Source: Actinomycetaceae bacterium (GTDB taxonomy: Bacteria; Actinomycetota; Actinomycetes; Actinomycetales; Actinomycetaceae). Taken from it: a stretch of 64,000 nt of DNA. Below, in pieces: positions 35,005 through 45,669 of this stretch. A program made the position numbers and the translations under genes. The notes beneath the pieces were generated by a model. The model searched no databases. It was not told the origin of the DNA and was given only the letters and a program-made list of their open reading frames with translations. Each line of letters starts with the position of its first letter. Positions within the stretch are counted from its first letter, which is position 1. The stretch is taken from assembly GCA_030524055.1 (NCBI GenBank), contig JAUNHH010000004.1, positions 1-64,000 of the forward strand. Reading direction: 5' to 3'.

Positions 35005-36768
35005 GTGACAGACACTGCTCAACCCCAGACAATGACTGGCGCACAGGCCATTGTCGCTAGCCTTGAAGCACTAGGCGTGACGGATGTTTTCGGTATGCCT
35101 GGTGGCGCAATTCTTCCCACCTATGACCCATTAATGGCCTCATCTTTGCGCCATATTCTGGTCCGCCATGAACAGGGCGCTGGACATGCAGCCGAAGGAT
35201 ATGCACTGTCATCTGGAAAAGTTGGCTGCGCAATTGTGACATCTGGCCCTGCAGCTACCAATGTAATGACGGCGTTGGCTGACGCCAATATGGACTCCGT
35301 TCCTATTGTCATCATTACCGGGCAGGTGGGCGCTGCCCTGATTGGCACTGATGCCTTTCAGGAAGCCGACATTGTGGGCGCCTCGGTGCCCGTGACAAAA
35401 CATTCTTTCCTTGTCACCGATGCCGCTGACATTCCCTCCCGTTTAGCGGAAGCCTTCCATTTGGCTGCTACTGGGCGCCCCGGACCAGTACTGGTGGACA
35501 TTACAAAGTCCGCTCAGGTGGCGTCCATGGAGTTCTCGTGGCCACCTGTCCTGGATCTGCCTGGCTACCGCCAGGCTGGCAAACCCCATATGAAGCAGGT
35601 GCGGGCTGCGGCTGCTGACATCGTTCAAGCGCAAGCTCCCGTGATGTACGTCGGTGGGGGAGTGATCCGTGCTGGCGCCAGTGAGGAACTGGCACGCCTA
35701 GTGGAACTGACGGATGCGCCTGTGGTGACCACTTTGGCTGCTAGAGGTGCTTTCCCTGATTCGGATTCCCATAACCTGGGAATGCCCGGGATGCACGGCA
35801 CTGTTGCCGCTGTGGGCGCATTGCAGCGTGCTGACCTGATTATTGCGCTCGGCTCCCGTTTCGATGACCGAGTGACCGGCAATCTTGATTCCTTTGCGCC
35901 GCGTGCTCGGGTGATTCATGTCGATATTGATGCCGCGGAAATCTCGAAAAATCGCACAGCCGATGTGCCTATTGTTGGGGACTTGGCTCAGGTGTTAGCG
36001 GCATTGGTGGAGGAAGTTCCTGTCGCGCAAAAAGAGCACGGCCGTCCTGATCTCAGCGGTTGGTGGCGTTATCTTGATCGCCTGCGCAGTCGCTACCCCA
36101 TGGGATGGACTGAACCATCGGATGGGCTGATGGCTCCTCAGGATGTGTTGACCCGCCTATCCCGTATTGCTGGTCCTGACGCTATTTATGTCACGGGAGT
36201 TGGTCAGCACCAAATGTGGGCTGCCCAATTTATTGGCTGCGATAAGCCGCGCCACTTTATTTCCTCCTGTGGTTTGGGAACTATGGGCTATGCGATTCCC
36301 GCCGCAATGGGTGCTCAAGTCGGGCAGCCGGATCTAGCAGTGTGGGCGATTGACGGTGATGGCTCATTCCAAATGACTAATCAGGAATTAGCGACCTGCA
36401 CGGTGAATAATATTCCCATTAAGGTGTGCCTGATTAATAACTCAGTGCTGGGAATGGTGCGGCAATGGCAATCCCTTTTCTATGGGCAACGCTATTCCAA
36501 CACCACATTGAACCCTGTTGATGGCGAACAAATCCCGAATTTCGAGATGTTAGCGACCGCTTATGGGGTTGCTGCGCGGACTGTTCGTTCTATTGACGAG
36601 GTCGATGAAGCAATTGAATGGGCAATGTCCATTAATGACCGCCCAGTGCTCATCGACTTCCGGGTGTCAAAAGACGCCATGGTGTGGCCAATGGTTGCTG
36701 CCGGGGTCTCAAATGACGAAATTCGCTATGCCCAGGGCATGGCCCCGGATTGGGAAGTGGAGGACTGA
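35005..36768 (+). CDS. ilvB: Acetolactate synthase large subunit
   Basis: A 587-residue TPP- and FAD-dependent enzyme joining two pyruvates, or pyruvate and 2-oxobutyrate, in branched-chain amino-acid synthesis. The catalytic glutamate is in [14 protein letters not shown], the TPP/Mg site in [29 protein letters not shown]. It starts at GTG 35005 after GAGAGG and is followed after one base by the regulatory subunit. Expression is governed by the attenuator upstream. Confidence 0.95.
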   Translation: MTDTAQPQTMTGAQAIVASLEALGVTDVFGMPGGAILPTYDPLMASSLRHILVRHEQGAGHAAEGYALSSGKVGCAIVTSGPAATNVMTALADANMDSVPIVIITGQVGAALIGTDAFQEADIVGASVPVTKHSFLVTDAADIPSRLAEAFHLAATGRPGPVLVDITKSAQVASMEFSWPPVLDLPGYRQAGKPHMKQVRAAAADIVQAQAPVMYVGGGVIRAGASEELARLVELTDAPVVTTLAARGAFPDSDSHNLGMPGMHGTVAAVGALQRADLIIALGSRFDDRVTGNLDSFAPRARVIHVDIDAAEISKNRTADVPIVGDLAQVLAALVEEVPVAQKEHGRPDLSGWWRYLDRLRSRYPMGWTEPSDGLMAPQDVLTRLSRIAGPDAIYVTGVGQHQMWAAQFIGCDKPRHFISSCGLGTMGYAIPAAMGAQVGQPDLAVWAIDGDGSFQMTNQELATCTVNNIPIKVCLINNSVLGMVRQWQSLFYGQRYSNTTLNPVDGEQIPNFEMLATAYGVAARTVRSIDEVDEAIEWAMSINDRPVLIDFRVSKDAMVWPMVAAGVSNDEIRYAQGMAPDWEVED

Positions 36769-36769
36769 C

Positions 36770-38310
<1,541 letters not shown>

Positions 38311-38325
38311 GTAGCTGTCAATGTC

Positions 38326-38367
38326 AAAACGTCGCCCCGCCAAAACTAACTGGCGGGGCGACGTTTT
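38326..38367. terminator. Strong bidirectional terminator, ilvC / DUF4282 gene
   Basis: Perfect 17-bp stem AAAACGTCGCCCCGCCA/TGGCGGGGCGACGTTTT with an 8-nt loop; the A/T flanks give U-runs both ways. It does not contain the dispersed motif, unlike other convergent ends in the window. Confidence 0.92.
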
Positions 38368-38398
38368 TAGTGGCGTGAGAAGAAGAATCGAGAAGAGG

Positions 38399-39454
38399 CT
38401 ACTTCATCTTCTTCACCATGTCACTGGTGTTCTGTGCAGTGCGGATAAGTGCCACGGCGACTTCAATAGTGACGCGAGCGAGCACAATCCCAAACAAAGT
38501 GAAGACTGCGCCAACAATGAACGCGCCAATTCCGGCGAAGGGACCAAATTGGAAGGCGCTGATTGTGCTAAATGCCCAGCCAAGAACTGAGAGGCCGATA
38601 ATGAGAATGTAAATGATCTTCGCGAAGGTCAGGGTGATGAAATTCGAGAAGGACCAGTCAAAGAGGGCCTTAAAGAAACCTGCTCCCTCTTTCTGGGCGA
38701 ATTGTGCGCCAGAGGAAGCAAAACCTGCAGCAGCACTAGCGGCTTGCGAGCCAAAACTTGGCTGGCCAGGAGCGCCAGGGCCGGGTTGACCAGGGGCACC
38801 AGGTCCAGGCTGACCCGGTGCGCCGGGACCTGGCTGGCCGGGGCCGCCAGGAACGCCACCAGGTCCACCGGGTGCGTGGGCGCCGGGTGCGGAGGGCCCG
38901 CCAGGAGCTGAAGGACCACCAGGACCTGCGGGGCCGTTGGGTGACGACGAAGAAGAGCCTGGAGCCGAGGGGCCGTTAGAAGAGCCGGGCGCAGCGGGTG
39001 CGCCCGGACGACCTGGGGGAACACTGCCAGGTGCGCCAGAAGAAGCTGAACCAGGGCCACCAGGCATACCCTGCGGGCTCGACGGTGCGCCGGGTGCAGT
39101 AGAAGCTGGGGAACCGGGTGCAGAACCAGGAGCGCCGGGGAAGCCCTGGGGAGTCCCTGGGCGAGAAGGCTGGTTAGGTGCACCTGGACCGGAGGGGCCA
39201 CTGCCGGGTTGGCCCGGACGTGCTGGCGGATAAGGCGACGGGGTACTGCTGCTGGGAGCCTGGGAGCCGCTCGGTGCAGGCTGACCGTACTGGCCGGGAG
39301 CCGGGAAGGGGCTCTGACCGGAAGAGGGGTACTGCGATGAACTTGGGTTTTGTCCAGTTGACGGTGCCCGCCCACCGGAAGGGGTTTGGCCAGCGGAGCC
39401 GGGCGTATTCTGGCTTCCGTACTGAGGGCCCTGCGGGGGATAGGGGGTGCTCAC
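38399..39454 (-). CDS. DUF4282 membrane protein with long Pro/Gly-rich N-terminus
   Basis: A 351-residue protein. Residues 1 to about 245 are low-complexity Pro/Gly/Ser with collagen-like repeats such as GPGAPGQP, certainly disordered. The C-terminal ~100 residues are a DUF4282 domain with two membrane helices ([24 protein letters not shown] and [21 protein letters not shown]). It starts at GTG 39454 after AGGAGA. The function of DUF4282 is unknown; the tail probably lies in the cytoplasm. Confidence 0.8.
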   Translation of the reverse strand: MSTPYPPQGPQYGSQNTPGSAGQTPSGGRAPSTGQNPSSSQYPSSGQSPFPAPGQYGQPAPSGSQAPSSSTPSPYPPARPGQPGSGPSGPGAPNQPSRPGTPQGFPGAPGSAPGSPASTAPGAPSSPQGMPGGPGSASSGAPGSVPPGRPGAPAAPGSSNGPSAPGSSSSSPNGPAGPGGPSAPGGPSAPGAHAPGGPGGVPGGPGQPGPGAPGQPGPGAPGQPGPGAPGQPSFGSQAASAAAGFASSGAQFAQKEGAGFFKALFDWSFSNFITLTFAKIIYILIIGLSVLGWAFSTISAFQFGPFAGIGAFIVGAVFTLFGIVLARVTIEVAVALIRTAQNTSDMVKKMK

Positions 39455-39648
39455 GAAGTCTCCTGACGTTGCTCTTGCCGCGGCGGAGGCGCGCGACTAT
39501 GTGATCGTATCAATCCTCGTACACGCCCGCGGAGGGTTGATCGGGAAGTGGACCACACTTTTGATACATGCGGGTAGGGGTCAGAGCCTGAATTCCGTTA
39601 GGTGGACGCTTCATCAATACAGTCTCGCCCAGGAGGACAATAGCGACT

Positions 39649-40704
39649 ATGACCACAATAGATCTGGCTGTTATTCCTGGCGACGGTATTGGACAAGAAG
39701 TTGTCCCCGAAGGCCTGAAAGTCCTTCATCGGGCGCTTGCGGACTCTGGTAATAACGTCCAGGAAACGCACTACGATCTTGGCGCCAGTCGTTGGCATCG
39801 CACAGGTGAAACTCTGACTGACGAGGATTTAGAGAGCCTGAAAAAGCATGACGCCATTCTTTTAGGCGCTGTGGGAGATCCTTCCGTTCCTTCTGGCGTT
39901 TTAGAGCGTGGCCTTCTTTTGCGTTTGCGCTTCGCCCTCGACCATTATGTGAATTTGCGTCCATCGAAACTTTTCCCCGGAGTTCCCAGCCCATTGGCCA
40001 ATCCTGGTGCCATTGATTTTATTGTGGTTCGTGAAGGCACTGAGGGACTCTATTGCGGAAATGGCGGGGCAGTGCGGGTAGGGACCCCGCAGGAAATCGC
40101 CACCGAAACGAGTGTGAATACCGCATTTGGCGTTGAGCGCGTTGTGCGTTACGCCTTTGAACAAGCCAATTCGCGCCCCAAGCGCCACTTGACATTGGTC
40201 CATAAACACAATGTGTTGGTCCACGCTGGCTCACTCTGGGCCCGGACTGTAGAAGCAATTGGCGCGGAATATCCCGAGGTGCGTGTGGACTATTGCCATA
40301 TTGATGCGGCCACTATTTATATGGTGACTGACCCGGGCAGATTCGATGTGATTGTCACGGATAATCTTTTCGGAGATATTCTCACTGACGAGGCCGGGGC
40401 CATTACTGGAGGAATTGGCCTGGCTGCTTCAGGCAATATTAATCCCGATAAGACATTCCCCTCGATGTTTGAGCCTGTTCATGGATCGGCACCGGATATT
40501 GCGGGGCAAGGAAAAGCAGACCCAACAGCAACAATTTCCTCCGTCGCATTGTTATTGCGCCATTTGGGTTTCGTCAAGGAAGCCGACCGGGTAGATGCTG
40601 CTATTGAAGCCGATATGGCTGCGCGCGCTGAAGCGGCCGCTAAGGGTGCCCCTTTGCAGCGTTCGACATCCGAAATAGGGGATGCTATTGCTGCGCTCAT
40701 TTGA
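39649..40704 (+). CDS. leuB: 3-isopropylmalate dehydrogenase
   Basis: A 351-residue NAD-dependent enzyme of leucine synthesis. Motifs include [39 protein letters not shown], the catalytic VHKHNVL with lysine, metal site [21 protein letters not shown] and [36 protein letters not shown] 39649 has AGGAGG about 13 nt upstream. A GU-containing 8-bp hairpin lies at 39509-39541 in the leader; its role is unknown. The leuACD genes are not in the window. Confidence 0.94.
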   Translation: MTTIDLAVIPGDGIGQEVVPEGLKVLHRALADSGNNVQETHYDLGASRWHRTGETLTDEDLESLKKHDAILLGAVGDPSVPSGVLERGLLLRLRFALDHYVNLRPSKLFPGVPSPLANPGAIDFIVVREGTEGLYCGNGGAVRVGTPQEIATETSVNTAFGVERVVRYAFEQANSRPKRHLTLVHKHNVLVHAGSLWARTVEAIGAEYPEVRVDYCHIDAATIYMVTDPGRFDVIVTDNLFGDILTDEAGAITGGIGLAASGNINPDKTFPSMFEPVHGSAPDIAGQGKADPTATISSVALLLRHLGFVKEADRVDAAIEADMAARAEAAAKGAPLQRSTSEIGDAIAALI

Positions 40705-40825
40705 GTGCCAATAGCACGTTGTCGCCTGACGAATAGCGCCTCTAAGCACAGCTAAGAAGAATTCATCGACTATCCGGGAGCCGGTGATCCGCAATAGCGG
40801 CTAAGCCACCCGGCGGAGGAATATT

Positions 40826-41971
40826 ATGACTGGGGAATATCCGCTGACCGCCCTCGAAAATGCTGCACAACACCCATTGGCAGCAAGCAACGAGTTAGCA
40901 TCCCGCTTTCACCTAACGCCTAATCCTTCCCCTGCCTCAGATGCGGATTATTCGGAGGTCATGACCCAACTGGCCTTTGGGAAAGCCTTTACTGACCATA
41001 TGGCCCATATTGTCTGGACCCCCGACCAGGGATGGCATGACCATGAGGTCATTCCTTTTGGAGACCTGACGATTTCCCCGGCGGCCTCAGTCTTCCATTA
41101 CGGACAGGAACTTTTTGAGGGCATTAAAGCCTATCGTCATGCGGATGGGTCAGTATGGACATTCCGCCCCACTTTTAATGCGGCGCGTTTTAATCATTCC
41201 GCTCGGCGAATGGCCATGCCGGAACTTCCTATTGATGACTTTGTGGGCTCTATTGCAGCTTATGTGGGCCAGGATGAGAAATGGGTTCCTACAAAGGAGG
41301 GCGCGAGTTTATATCTGCGTCCTTTTATGATTGCCACCGAGCCTTTCCTTGGGGTGCGTTCCGCCCACCGTTTTGATTACTACCTTATCGGTGCACCGTC
41401 GGGCGCCTATTTTTCTGGCGGCCCTAAGGGCGTGGCTATTGAAGTGGTCAAGGGATATCATCGCGCAGGCCCGGGGGGAACTGGTTCAGCCAAAGTGGGG
41501 GGAAATTATGCGGCTTCATTATTGCCGCAAGCTGAAGCTGCGGGACGAGGATTCGATCAGATTTGTTTCCTCGATGCCAGGGAAGAAAAATGGGTGGAAG
41601 AACTCGGCGGAATGAATGTTTTTATTGTTCGCGCTGATGGTGATGTGTATACCCCTGCCCTGACAGGCACCATTCTTGAGGGCTCAACCCGATCATCTAT
41701 TACTCGCCTTTTGCGTGATGGTGGAACTGCTGTTCATGAAGACCATATTGCGATTGCTGATCTGATTGCGGATATTGAATCAGGTGCGGTGAAGGAAGTT
41801 TTCGCCTGTGGAACTGCGGCCGTGGTGACACCTATTACCCGACTTGCTGGGGATGGCTTTGATGTGCATTTGCCGGTGGGCGAGGTCACGTTAGGGATTC
41901 ATTCCGCATTGACCTCGATCCAAACCGGGGAGGCAGACGACCCGTATGGGTGGATGTATCGCTTAGTGTGA
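40826..41971 (+). CDS. ilvE: Branched-chain amino-acid aminotransferase
   Basis: A 381-residue class IV PLP aminotransferase making Val, Leu and Ile from their keto acids. The PLP lysine lies in GTGSAKVGGNYAASLLPQ; FHYGQELFEGIKAYRHADG and FACGTAAVVTPI are typical. ATG 40826 follows GGAGGA. It is 121 bp after leuB with no terminator between, so the two may be co-transcribed. Confidence 0.94.
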   Translation: MTGEYPLTALENAAQHPLAASNELASRFHLTPNPSPASDADYSEVMTQLAFGKAFTDHMAHIVWTPDQGWHDHEVIPFGDLTISPAASVFHYGQELFEGIKAYRHADGSVWTFRPTFNAARFNHSARRMAMPELPIDDFVGSIAAYVGQDEKWVPTKEGASLYLRPFMIATEPFLGVRSAHRFDYYLIGAPSGAYFSGGPKGVAIEVVKGYHRAGPGGTGSAKVGGNYAASLLPQAEAAGRGFDQICFLDAREEKWVEELGGMNVFIVRADGDVYTPALTGTILEGSTRSSITRLLRDGGTAVHEDHIAIADLIADIESGAVKEVFACGTAAVVTPITRLAGDGFDVHLPVGEVTLGIHSALTSIQTGEADDPYGWMYRLV

Positions 41972-42020
41972 GTGCCAGGCTATGCTTCAGTTGCGTTAGG
42001 TAGGTCACTGTTAACGCGGG

Positions 42021-42057
42021 ATGACAGCGTGTCATAACCCGAGTTAGGCTTACCTCA
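42021..42057. promoter_or_regulatory. DtxR/IdeR-like iron box and adjacent palindrome upstream of the ABC pair
   Basis: GTTAGGCTTACCTCA (42043-42057) matches 13 of the last 15 bases of the DtxR/IdeR consensus ending GTTAGGCTAACCTAA. Just before it lies a perfect palindrome ATGACA-GCG-TGTCAT (42021-42035). Both sit within 60 bp of the start of the first ABC gene, so iron-dependent repression is likely; the palindrome could bind a second regulator. Confidence 0.6.
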
Positions 42058-42079
42058 TTACTTCGATCTGAGGAGTAGC

Positions 42080-43687
42080 GTGACTCGTCAAATTCCTATT
42101 GCCTTAGCACTATTATCCTCAGTGGCCCTATGCGGAAGTTATCTGATGGTAGGGGCCGGAATAGATGCTGCTCTGACACAGCGTGACTTCACAAGCGCCT
42201 TTATTATCGCCTCAGTCTGTGCTCTCCTCGCAGGATTTGCCACCTTCGCGGTAGGGCGAATCTGCACATCGGCAATAGGTATAGAAGAAAAGAGTGCGCG
42301 CAGACGACTTTTGCGCCACGTGTTTGCCCTAGGAGTAGCTCAGCGTACTTCCGAGCGGGCGGGGCGCATCGTGAATACGATGACTGATGGCGTTGAGCGC
42401 CACGCATTACATACCTCCTCTTTTATAGGGCCGATGATTGCCTCTTTGGCGACCCCCGCCCTCGTTATTGCCATAATTGCGATCTCCTTAGATTGGGTTA
42501 CTGCCCTCATCCTTGCTATTGCTATTCCCGTAGTGCCCGCCTCTGTCGTGGCATTCCAAATGGCATTTAAATCGGTGTCCGCCAAATATCGTGCATCGTC
42601 GCGCGCGTTAGCCGCCCAGGAACTTGATGCCATTCAAGGGTTGGGAACATTAGCGCGAATGAATGCTGGCCGAGCAATGAGCGCCACCTTGGCTCGCGCC
42701 GCTGAAGAAGTCCGTATTCGGGTAATGCGGTATTTAGCGGGAAATCAGCTAGTCCTGTTGGTGGTTGATGCCGTCTTTTCTTTAGGGATGGTGACCGCTG
42801 CTGCTGCCCTTGCATTATGGCGAATGGAGGCAGGGGTTTTATCGCCTGGGGGAGCACTGGCCTTAGTCCTTTTATCGACAATTATGCTTGACCCCTTAGA
42901 TCGCATTGGCCAATTCTTCTATATTGGCATGGGAGGAATGGCAGCAGGGCGGGAAATGAAAACATTCCTCGCAGAAGTTCCCGCCACAAAGGACGAGGAC
43001 GGGGTGAGAATTCCTCATAATGACGATGTCGCTGATGGGCGCATCGATATCGATAATCTCCACTTTAGGTGGGATAACGAAGTTCCGGTTTTAGAAGGGG
43101 CACATCTGCATATTGACCACGGTGAACATCTTGTGATCCGTGGGGTTTCCGGGGCTGGAAAATCAACCCTGTCTGCCTTGCTTCAAGGTCACCAACGCCC
43201 TGAATCCGGCACTATTCGTATTGAAGGAATCGATATGCAGAGCGCTCCGCTGGCATGGCTACGATCGCGAATAGCCGTGGTCGAACAAACGACCTATCTT
43301 TTTAGTGGAACCCTGCGAGATAACCTGCTAATAGCGAGTCCTAATGCCACCGATAATGATCTTCTTCAGGCATTATCACGAGCACATCTTGATGACCTTA
43401 TGGCGCGTCTACCTGAAGGATTAGATACCCCTGTTGGGCAACGCGGATTGGCATTATCAGGCGGTGAGGCTCAACGCTTGGCAATAGCGCGAGCTCTATT
43501 AAAAGATGCGCCCATAATGCTCCTTGATGAACCCACTGCCCATGTTGATTTGGCCTCAGAACGCCTTATTCTTGAGGCTCTTTCGGATGTGACAAAGGGG
43601 CGAACAACGCTGACAATATCCCACCGCAATGCGACTATTGCTAGTGGTAGCCGAGTCGTCGAATTGACGCAAGGAAAACTCCAATGA
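42080..43687 (+). CDS. Exporter-fold ABC transporter half, probably iron-related
   Basis: A 535-residue fusion of six membrane helices and an ATPase: Walker A RGVSGAGKSTL, signature ALSGGEAQRLAIARALLK, Walker B PIMLLDEPTAHVD. It pairs with the following gene (4-bp overlap). The family includes siderophore importers such as YbtPQ and IrtAB, and CydDC. There is no cydAB, and an iron box lies upstream, so iron or siderophore uptake is the best guess. GTG 42080 follows GAGGAG. Two dispersed-motif copies are inside, at 42454 and 42992. Confidence 0.8.
   Translation: MTRQIPIALALLSSVALCGSYLMVGAGIDAALTQRDFTSAFIIASVCALLAGFATFAVGRICTSAIGIEEKSARRRLLRHVFALGVAQRTSERAGRIVNTMTDGVERHALHTSSFIGPMIASLATPALVIAIIAISLDWVTALILAIAIPVVPASVVAFQMAFKSVSAKYRASSRALAAQELDAIQGLGTLARMNAGRAMSATLARAAEEVRIRVMRYLAGNQLVLLVVDAVFSLGMVTAAAALALWRMEAGVLSPGGALALVLLSTIMLDPLDRIGQFFYIGMGGMAAGREMKTFLAEVPATKDEDGVRIPHNDDVADGRIDIDNLHFRWDNEVPVLEGAHLHIDHGEHLVIRGVSGAGKSTLSALLQGHQRPESGTIRIEGIDMQSAPLAWLRSRIAVVEQTTYLFSGTLRDNLLIASPNATDNDLLQALSRAHLDDLMARLPEGLDTPVGQRGLALSGGEAQRLAIARALLKDAPIMLLDEPTAHVDLASERLILEALSDVTKGRTTLTISHRNATIASGSRVVELTQGKLQ
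42454..42466 (-). repeat. Dispersed motif copy inside the first ABC gene
   Basis: CCCCGCCCTCGTT on the gene's sense strand, read Pro-Ala-Leu-Val within a membrane helix. Confidence 0.7.
42992..43004 (+). repeat. Dispersed motif copy inside the first ABC gene
   Basis: Full GACGAGGACGGGG, read Asp-Glu-Asp-Gly in the linker between membrane and ATPase domains. Confidence 0.75.
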
Positions 43688-45492
43688 CCGCCACACATAT
43701 GACCCGGCGATGGCTAGCTCGGCGCCTTTTATCAGTAGCTCGCCCCGTTATTGCGCCTTTGGCGATTTCAATGTGTGCCCGCCTTGCCGCATTATTGGCA
43801 GGGGTCGCTATGTTCGCCATTGCCGGGTGGCAAGTAGGAGCATTTGCTGCCGAGCGTGTAGGGCATGACAATACGCATCCGTGGCCATTAGGCGTCACTA
43901 TTGGAGCCCTTGTTGGATTGGCCTTAGCGAAAGCAGTCCTGCGTTACCTCGAGCAGTTTTCTGGCCATTGGGTTGCTTTCCGTTCCCTGGCACTATTACG
44001 CACGTACTTTTTTGATCGCCTCGAACCCCAGGCCCCTGCATTAACGGAAGCGCTGGATTCCGGGGACCTTATGAATCGCGTGACTAAAGATGTCGATCGG
44101 GTTGAGGTCTTTTTTGCCCACACCTTGGCGCCAGGGGTGACAGCTTTTGTTGCTCCGCCACTGGTCTTGCTTTGGCTAGGTAATGCGACCTCCTGGTGGA
44201 TTGCTCTTCTACTGGCACCTTTCCTTTTCCTTGTGGGCGTTGTGGTCCCCCTATTGGGTGGGGCCAGTAGCGAGCGTGCAGCGGGCCGTGCCCGGCATAT
44301 ACGAGGGCGACTTGCCCACCATGTCACGGATTCTGTTCAAGGGGTTCGCGAAGTGCTGGCTTTTGGCGCCCAAGAGCGTCGCGAAAGAGAAATGGCCGCA
44401 CTGGAGGAGGAAATTTCCACTGCAACCACAACAATGGGATCGTGGGTTGCTGTGCGGCGCGGAGTCAATCAAACTCTTGTGGGGGCAGCAGTTATTGCCG
44501 TGGCGTGGCTGTCTACGGCTTTGTTCGCACGTGGAGAGATTGATCTTGCACAGGCAGGTGCGGCTATTGCGGTGGCTCTTGCCTCCTTTGCCCCGGTCCT
44601 CGCGGTGGAGGATTTTGCTGCTGATTTAGACCAGGCGTGGGCTAGTGCTCGCCGTATTTTTGCGGTGACTGACCGTCTTCCTCTGGTTACTGACCCCGAG
44701 AATGGGACTGAGAAAGACACGGATGGGCGCGGCGATATTCTCATTGAGAATGTCGATTTTACTCACCCAGAAATTCGTCTTGAAGGGGCAGGGGACTATC
44801 GGGCTCGCCCACAAGTACTTCATCATGTGTCATTGAGGATTCCGCGGGGACAATTCACCGCAATAGTGGGCGCCTCAGGGTGCGGAAAATCTACCCTGGC
44901 TTCGCTTTTATGCCGCACCTGGGACCCCGATTCTGGCTCTATTTCCATTGGCGGTGTGGACCTGAAAGACCTGCGGGTTCATCGGGTACGGGAATTAGTG
45001 ACCTTAAGTCCCCAGCGTCCGCATCTTTTTAATGAGTCCATTCGCGACAATCTGCTTTTAGGTCATCCCAGCGCGACCGATGAGGATATTGATGCGGTAT
45101 TGCGCGCCGTAAATGTGGATGAGTGGGTTGCGAATGAACCCGATGGAATTCATACGCGCGTTGGCGAAATGGGAGAGCGGATTTCTGGCGGCCAACGCCA
45201 GCGCCTGGCAATTGCACGAAGTCTCTTGCGCGGCACCCCAATCCTCATTTTCGACGAGGCCACCAGTCAGGTTGATTCCGTGACAGAAAATCATGTGCTT
45301 GACGGTATTCGCCAGCACACTAAAGGTGCCACAGTTGTGTTTATTGCCCATAGGCTGAGCACGGTGAAAAACGCTGACCAGATTATTGTGATGGATGGTG
45401 GCAGAGTCGTTGAAAGTGGAACCTGGGAAGAATTAGTGCGCGCTGGCGGCGCATTCACCACCCTGCTAGCCCGCGAAGGAATAGGGGAATAA
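43684..45492 (+). CDS. Exporter-fold ABC transporter half, partner subunit
   Basis: A 602-residue ABC half-transporter, larger than its partner. Membrane domain about 1-300 (for example PLAISMCARLAALLAGVAMFAIAGW), then an ATPase with Walker A VGASGCGKSTL, signature ISGGQRQRLAIARSLLRG and Walker B PILIFDEATSQVD. Both ATP sites of the pair look competent. The start overlaps the first ABC gene as ATGA. Substrate not readable from sequence; CydC-like in part. Confidence 0.82.
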   Translation: MTATHMTRRWLARRLLSVARPVIAPLAISMCARLAALLAGVAMFAIAGWQVGAFAAERVGHDNTHPWPLGVTIGALVGLALAKAVLRYLEQFSGHWVAFRSLALLRTYFFDRLEPQAPALTEALDSGDLMNRVTKDVDRVEVFFAHTLAPGVTAFVAPPLVLLWLGNATSWWIALLLAPFLFLVGVVVPLLGGASSERAAGRARHIRGRLAHHVTDSVQGVREVLAFGAQERREREMAALEEEISTATTTMGSWVAVRRGVNQTLVGAAVIAVAWLSTALFARGEIDLAQAGAAIAVALASFAPVLAVEDFAADLDQAWASARRIFAVTDRLPLVTDPENGTEKDTDGRGDILIENVDFTHPEIRLEGAGDYRARPQVLHHVSLRIPRGQFTAIVGASGCGKSTLASLLCRTWDPDSGSISIGGVDLKDLRVHRVRELVTLSPQRPHLFNESIRDNLLLGHPSATDEDIDAVLRAVNVDEWVANEPDGIHTRVGEMGERISGGQRQRLAIARSLLRGTPILIFDEATSQVDSVTENHVLDGIRQHTKGATVVFIAHRLSTVKNADQIIVMDGGRVVESGTWEELVRAGGAFTTLLAREGIGE

Positions 45493-45504
45493 TTCGTGCC
45501 ATGA

Positions 45505-45574
45505 CACCAAACGGGCACAGGGCGACAAAAAGGGCGATTTTCGGGCAATAATGTCGCCCTTTGACGGTTTGGTG
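45505..45574. other. Large two-tier hairpin in the intergenic region
   Basis: Outer stem CACCAAAC (45505-45512)/GTTTGGTG (45567-45574) and inner stem AGGGCGACA (45519-45527)/TGTCGCCCT (45552-45560), separated by 6-nt symmetric internal loops, with a 24-nt apical loop. It follows the ABC pair and precedes a separate motif-built terminator. It could be a transcript-end structure or a small RNA. Confidence 0.6.
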
Positions 45575-45619
45575 CACAGCAGGGGCGAGGTAATGCGCTC
45601 ACCCTCCGTAAAAAGCGGG

Positions 45620-45651
45620 CCCCGCCCTCGCCAATAGTGACGAGGACGGGG
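45620..45651. terminator. Bidirectional terminator made of an inverted dispersed-motif pair
   Basis: Arms CCCCGCCCTCG (45620-45630) and CGAGGACGGGG (45641-45651) pair with one G-T wobble around a 10-nt loop. Extra G-C pairs can form just outside. It lies between the convergent ABC pair and the MetE-like gene. Confidence 0.8.
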
Positions 45652-45669
45652 CGCAACTACTGATAGCAA

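Noticed and set aside
36563-36769. N-terminal extension of ilvN
   Set aside because: It overlaps the conserved end of ilvB; the ACT domain starts at ATG 36770.
42080-45492. CydDC cytochrome bd assembly exporter
   Set aside because: No cydAB next to it and an iron box upstream; kept only as an alternative.
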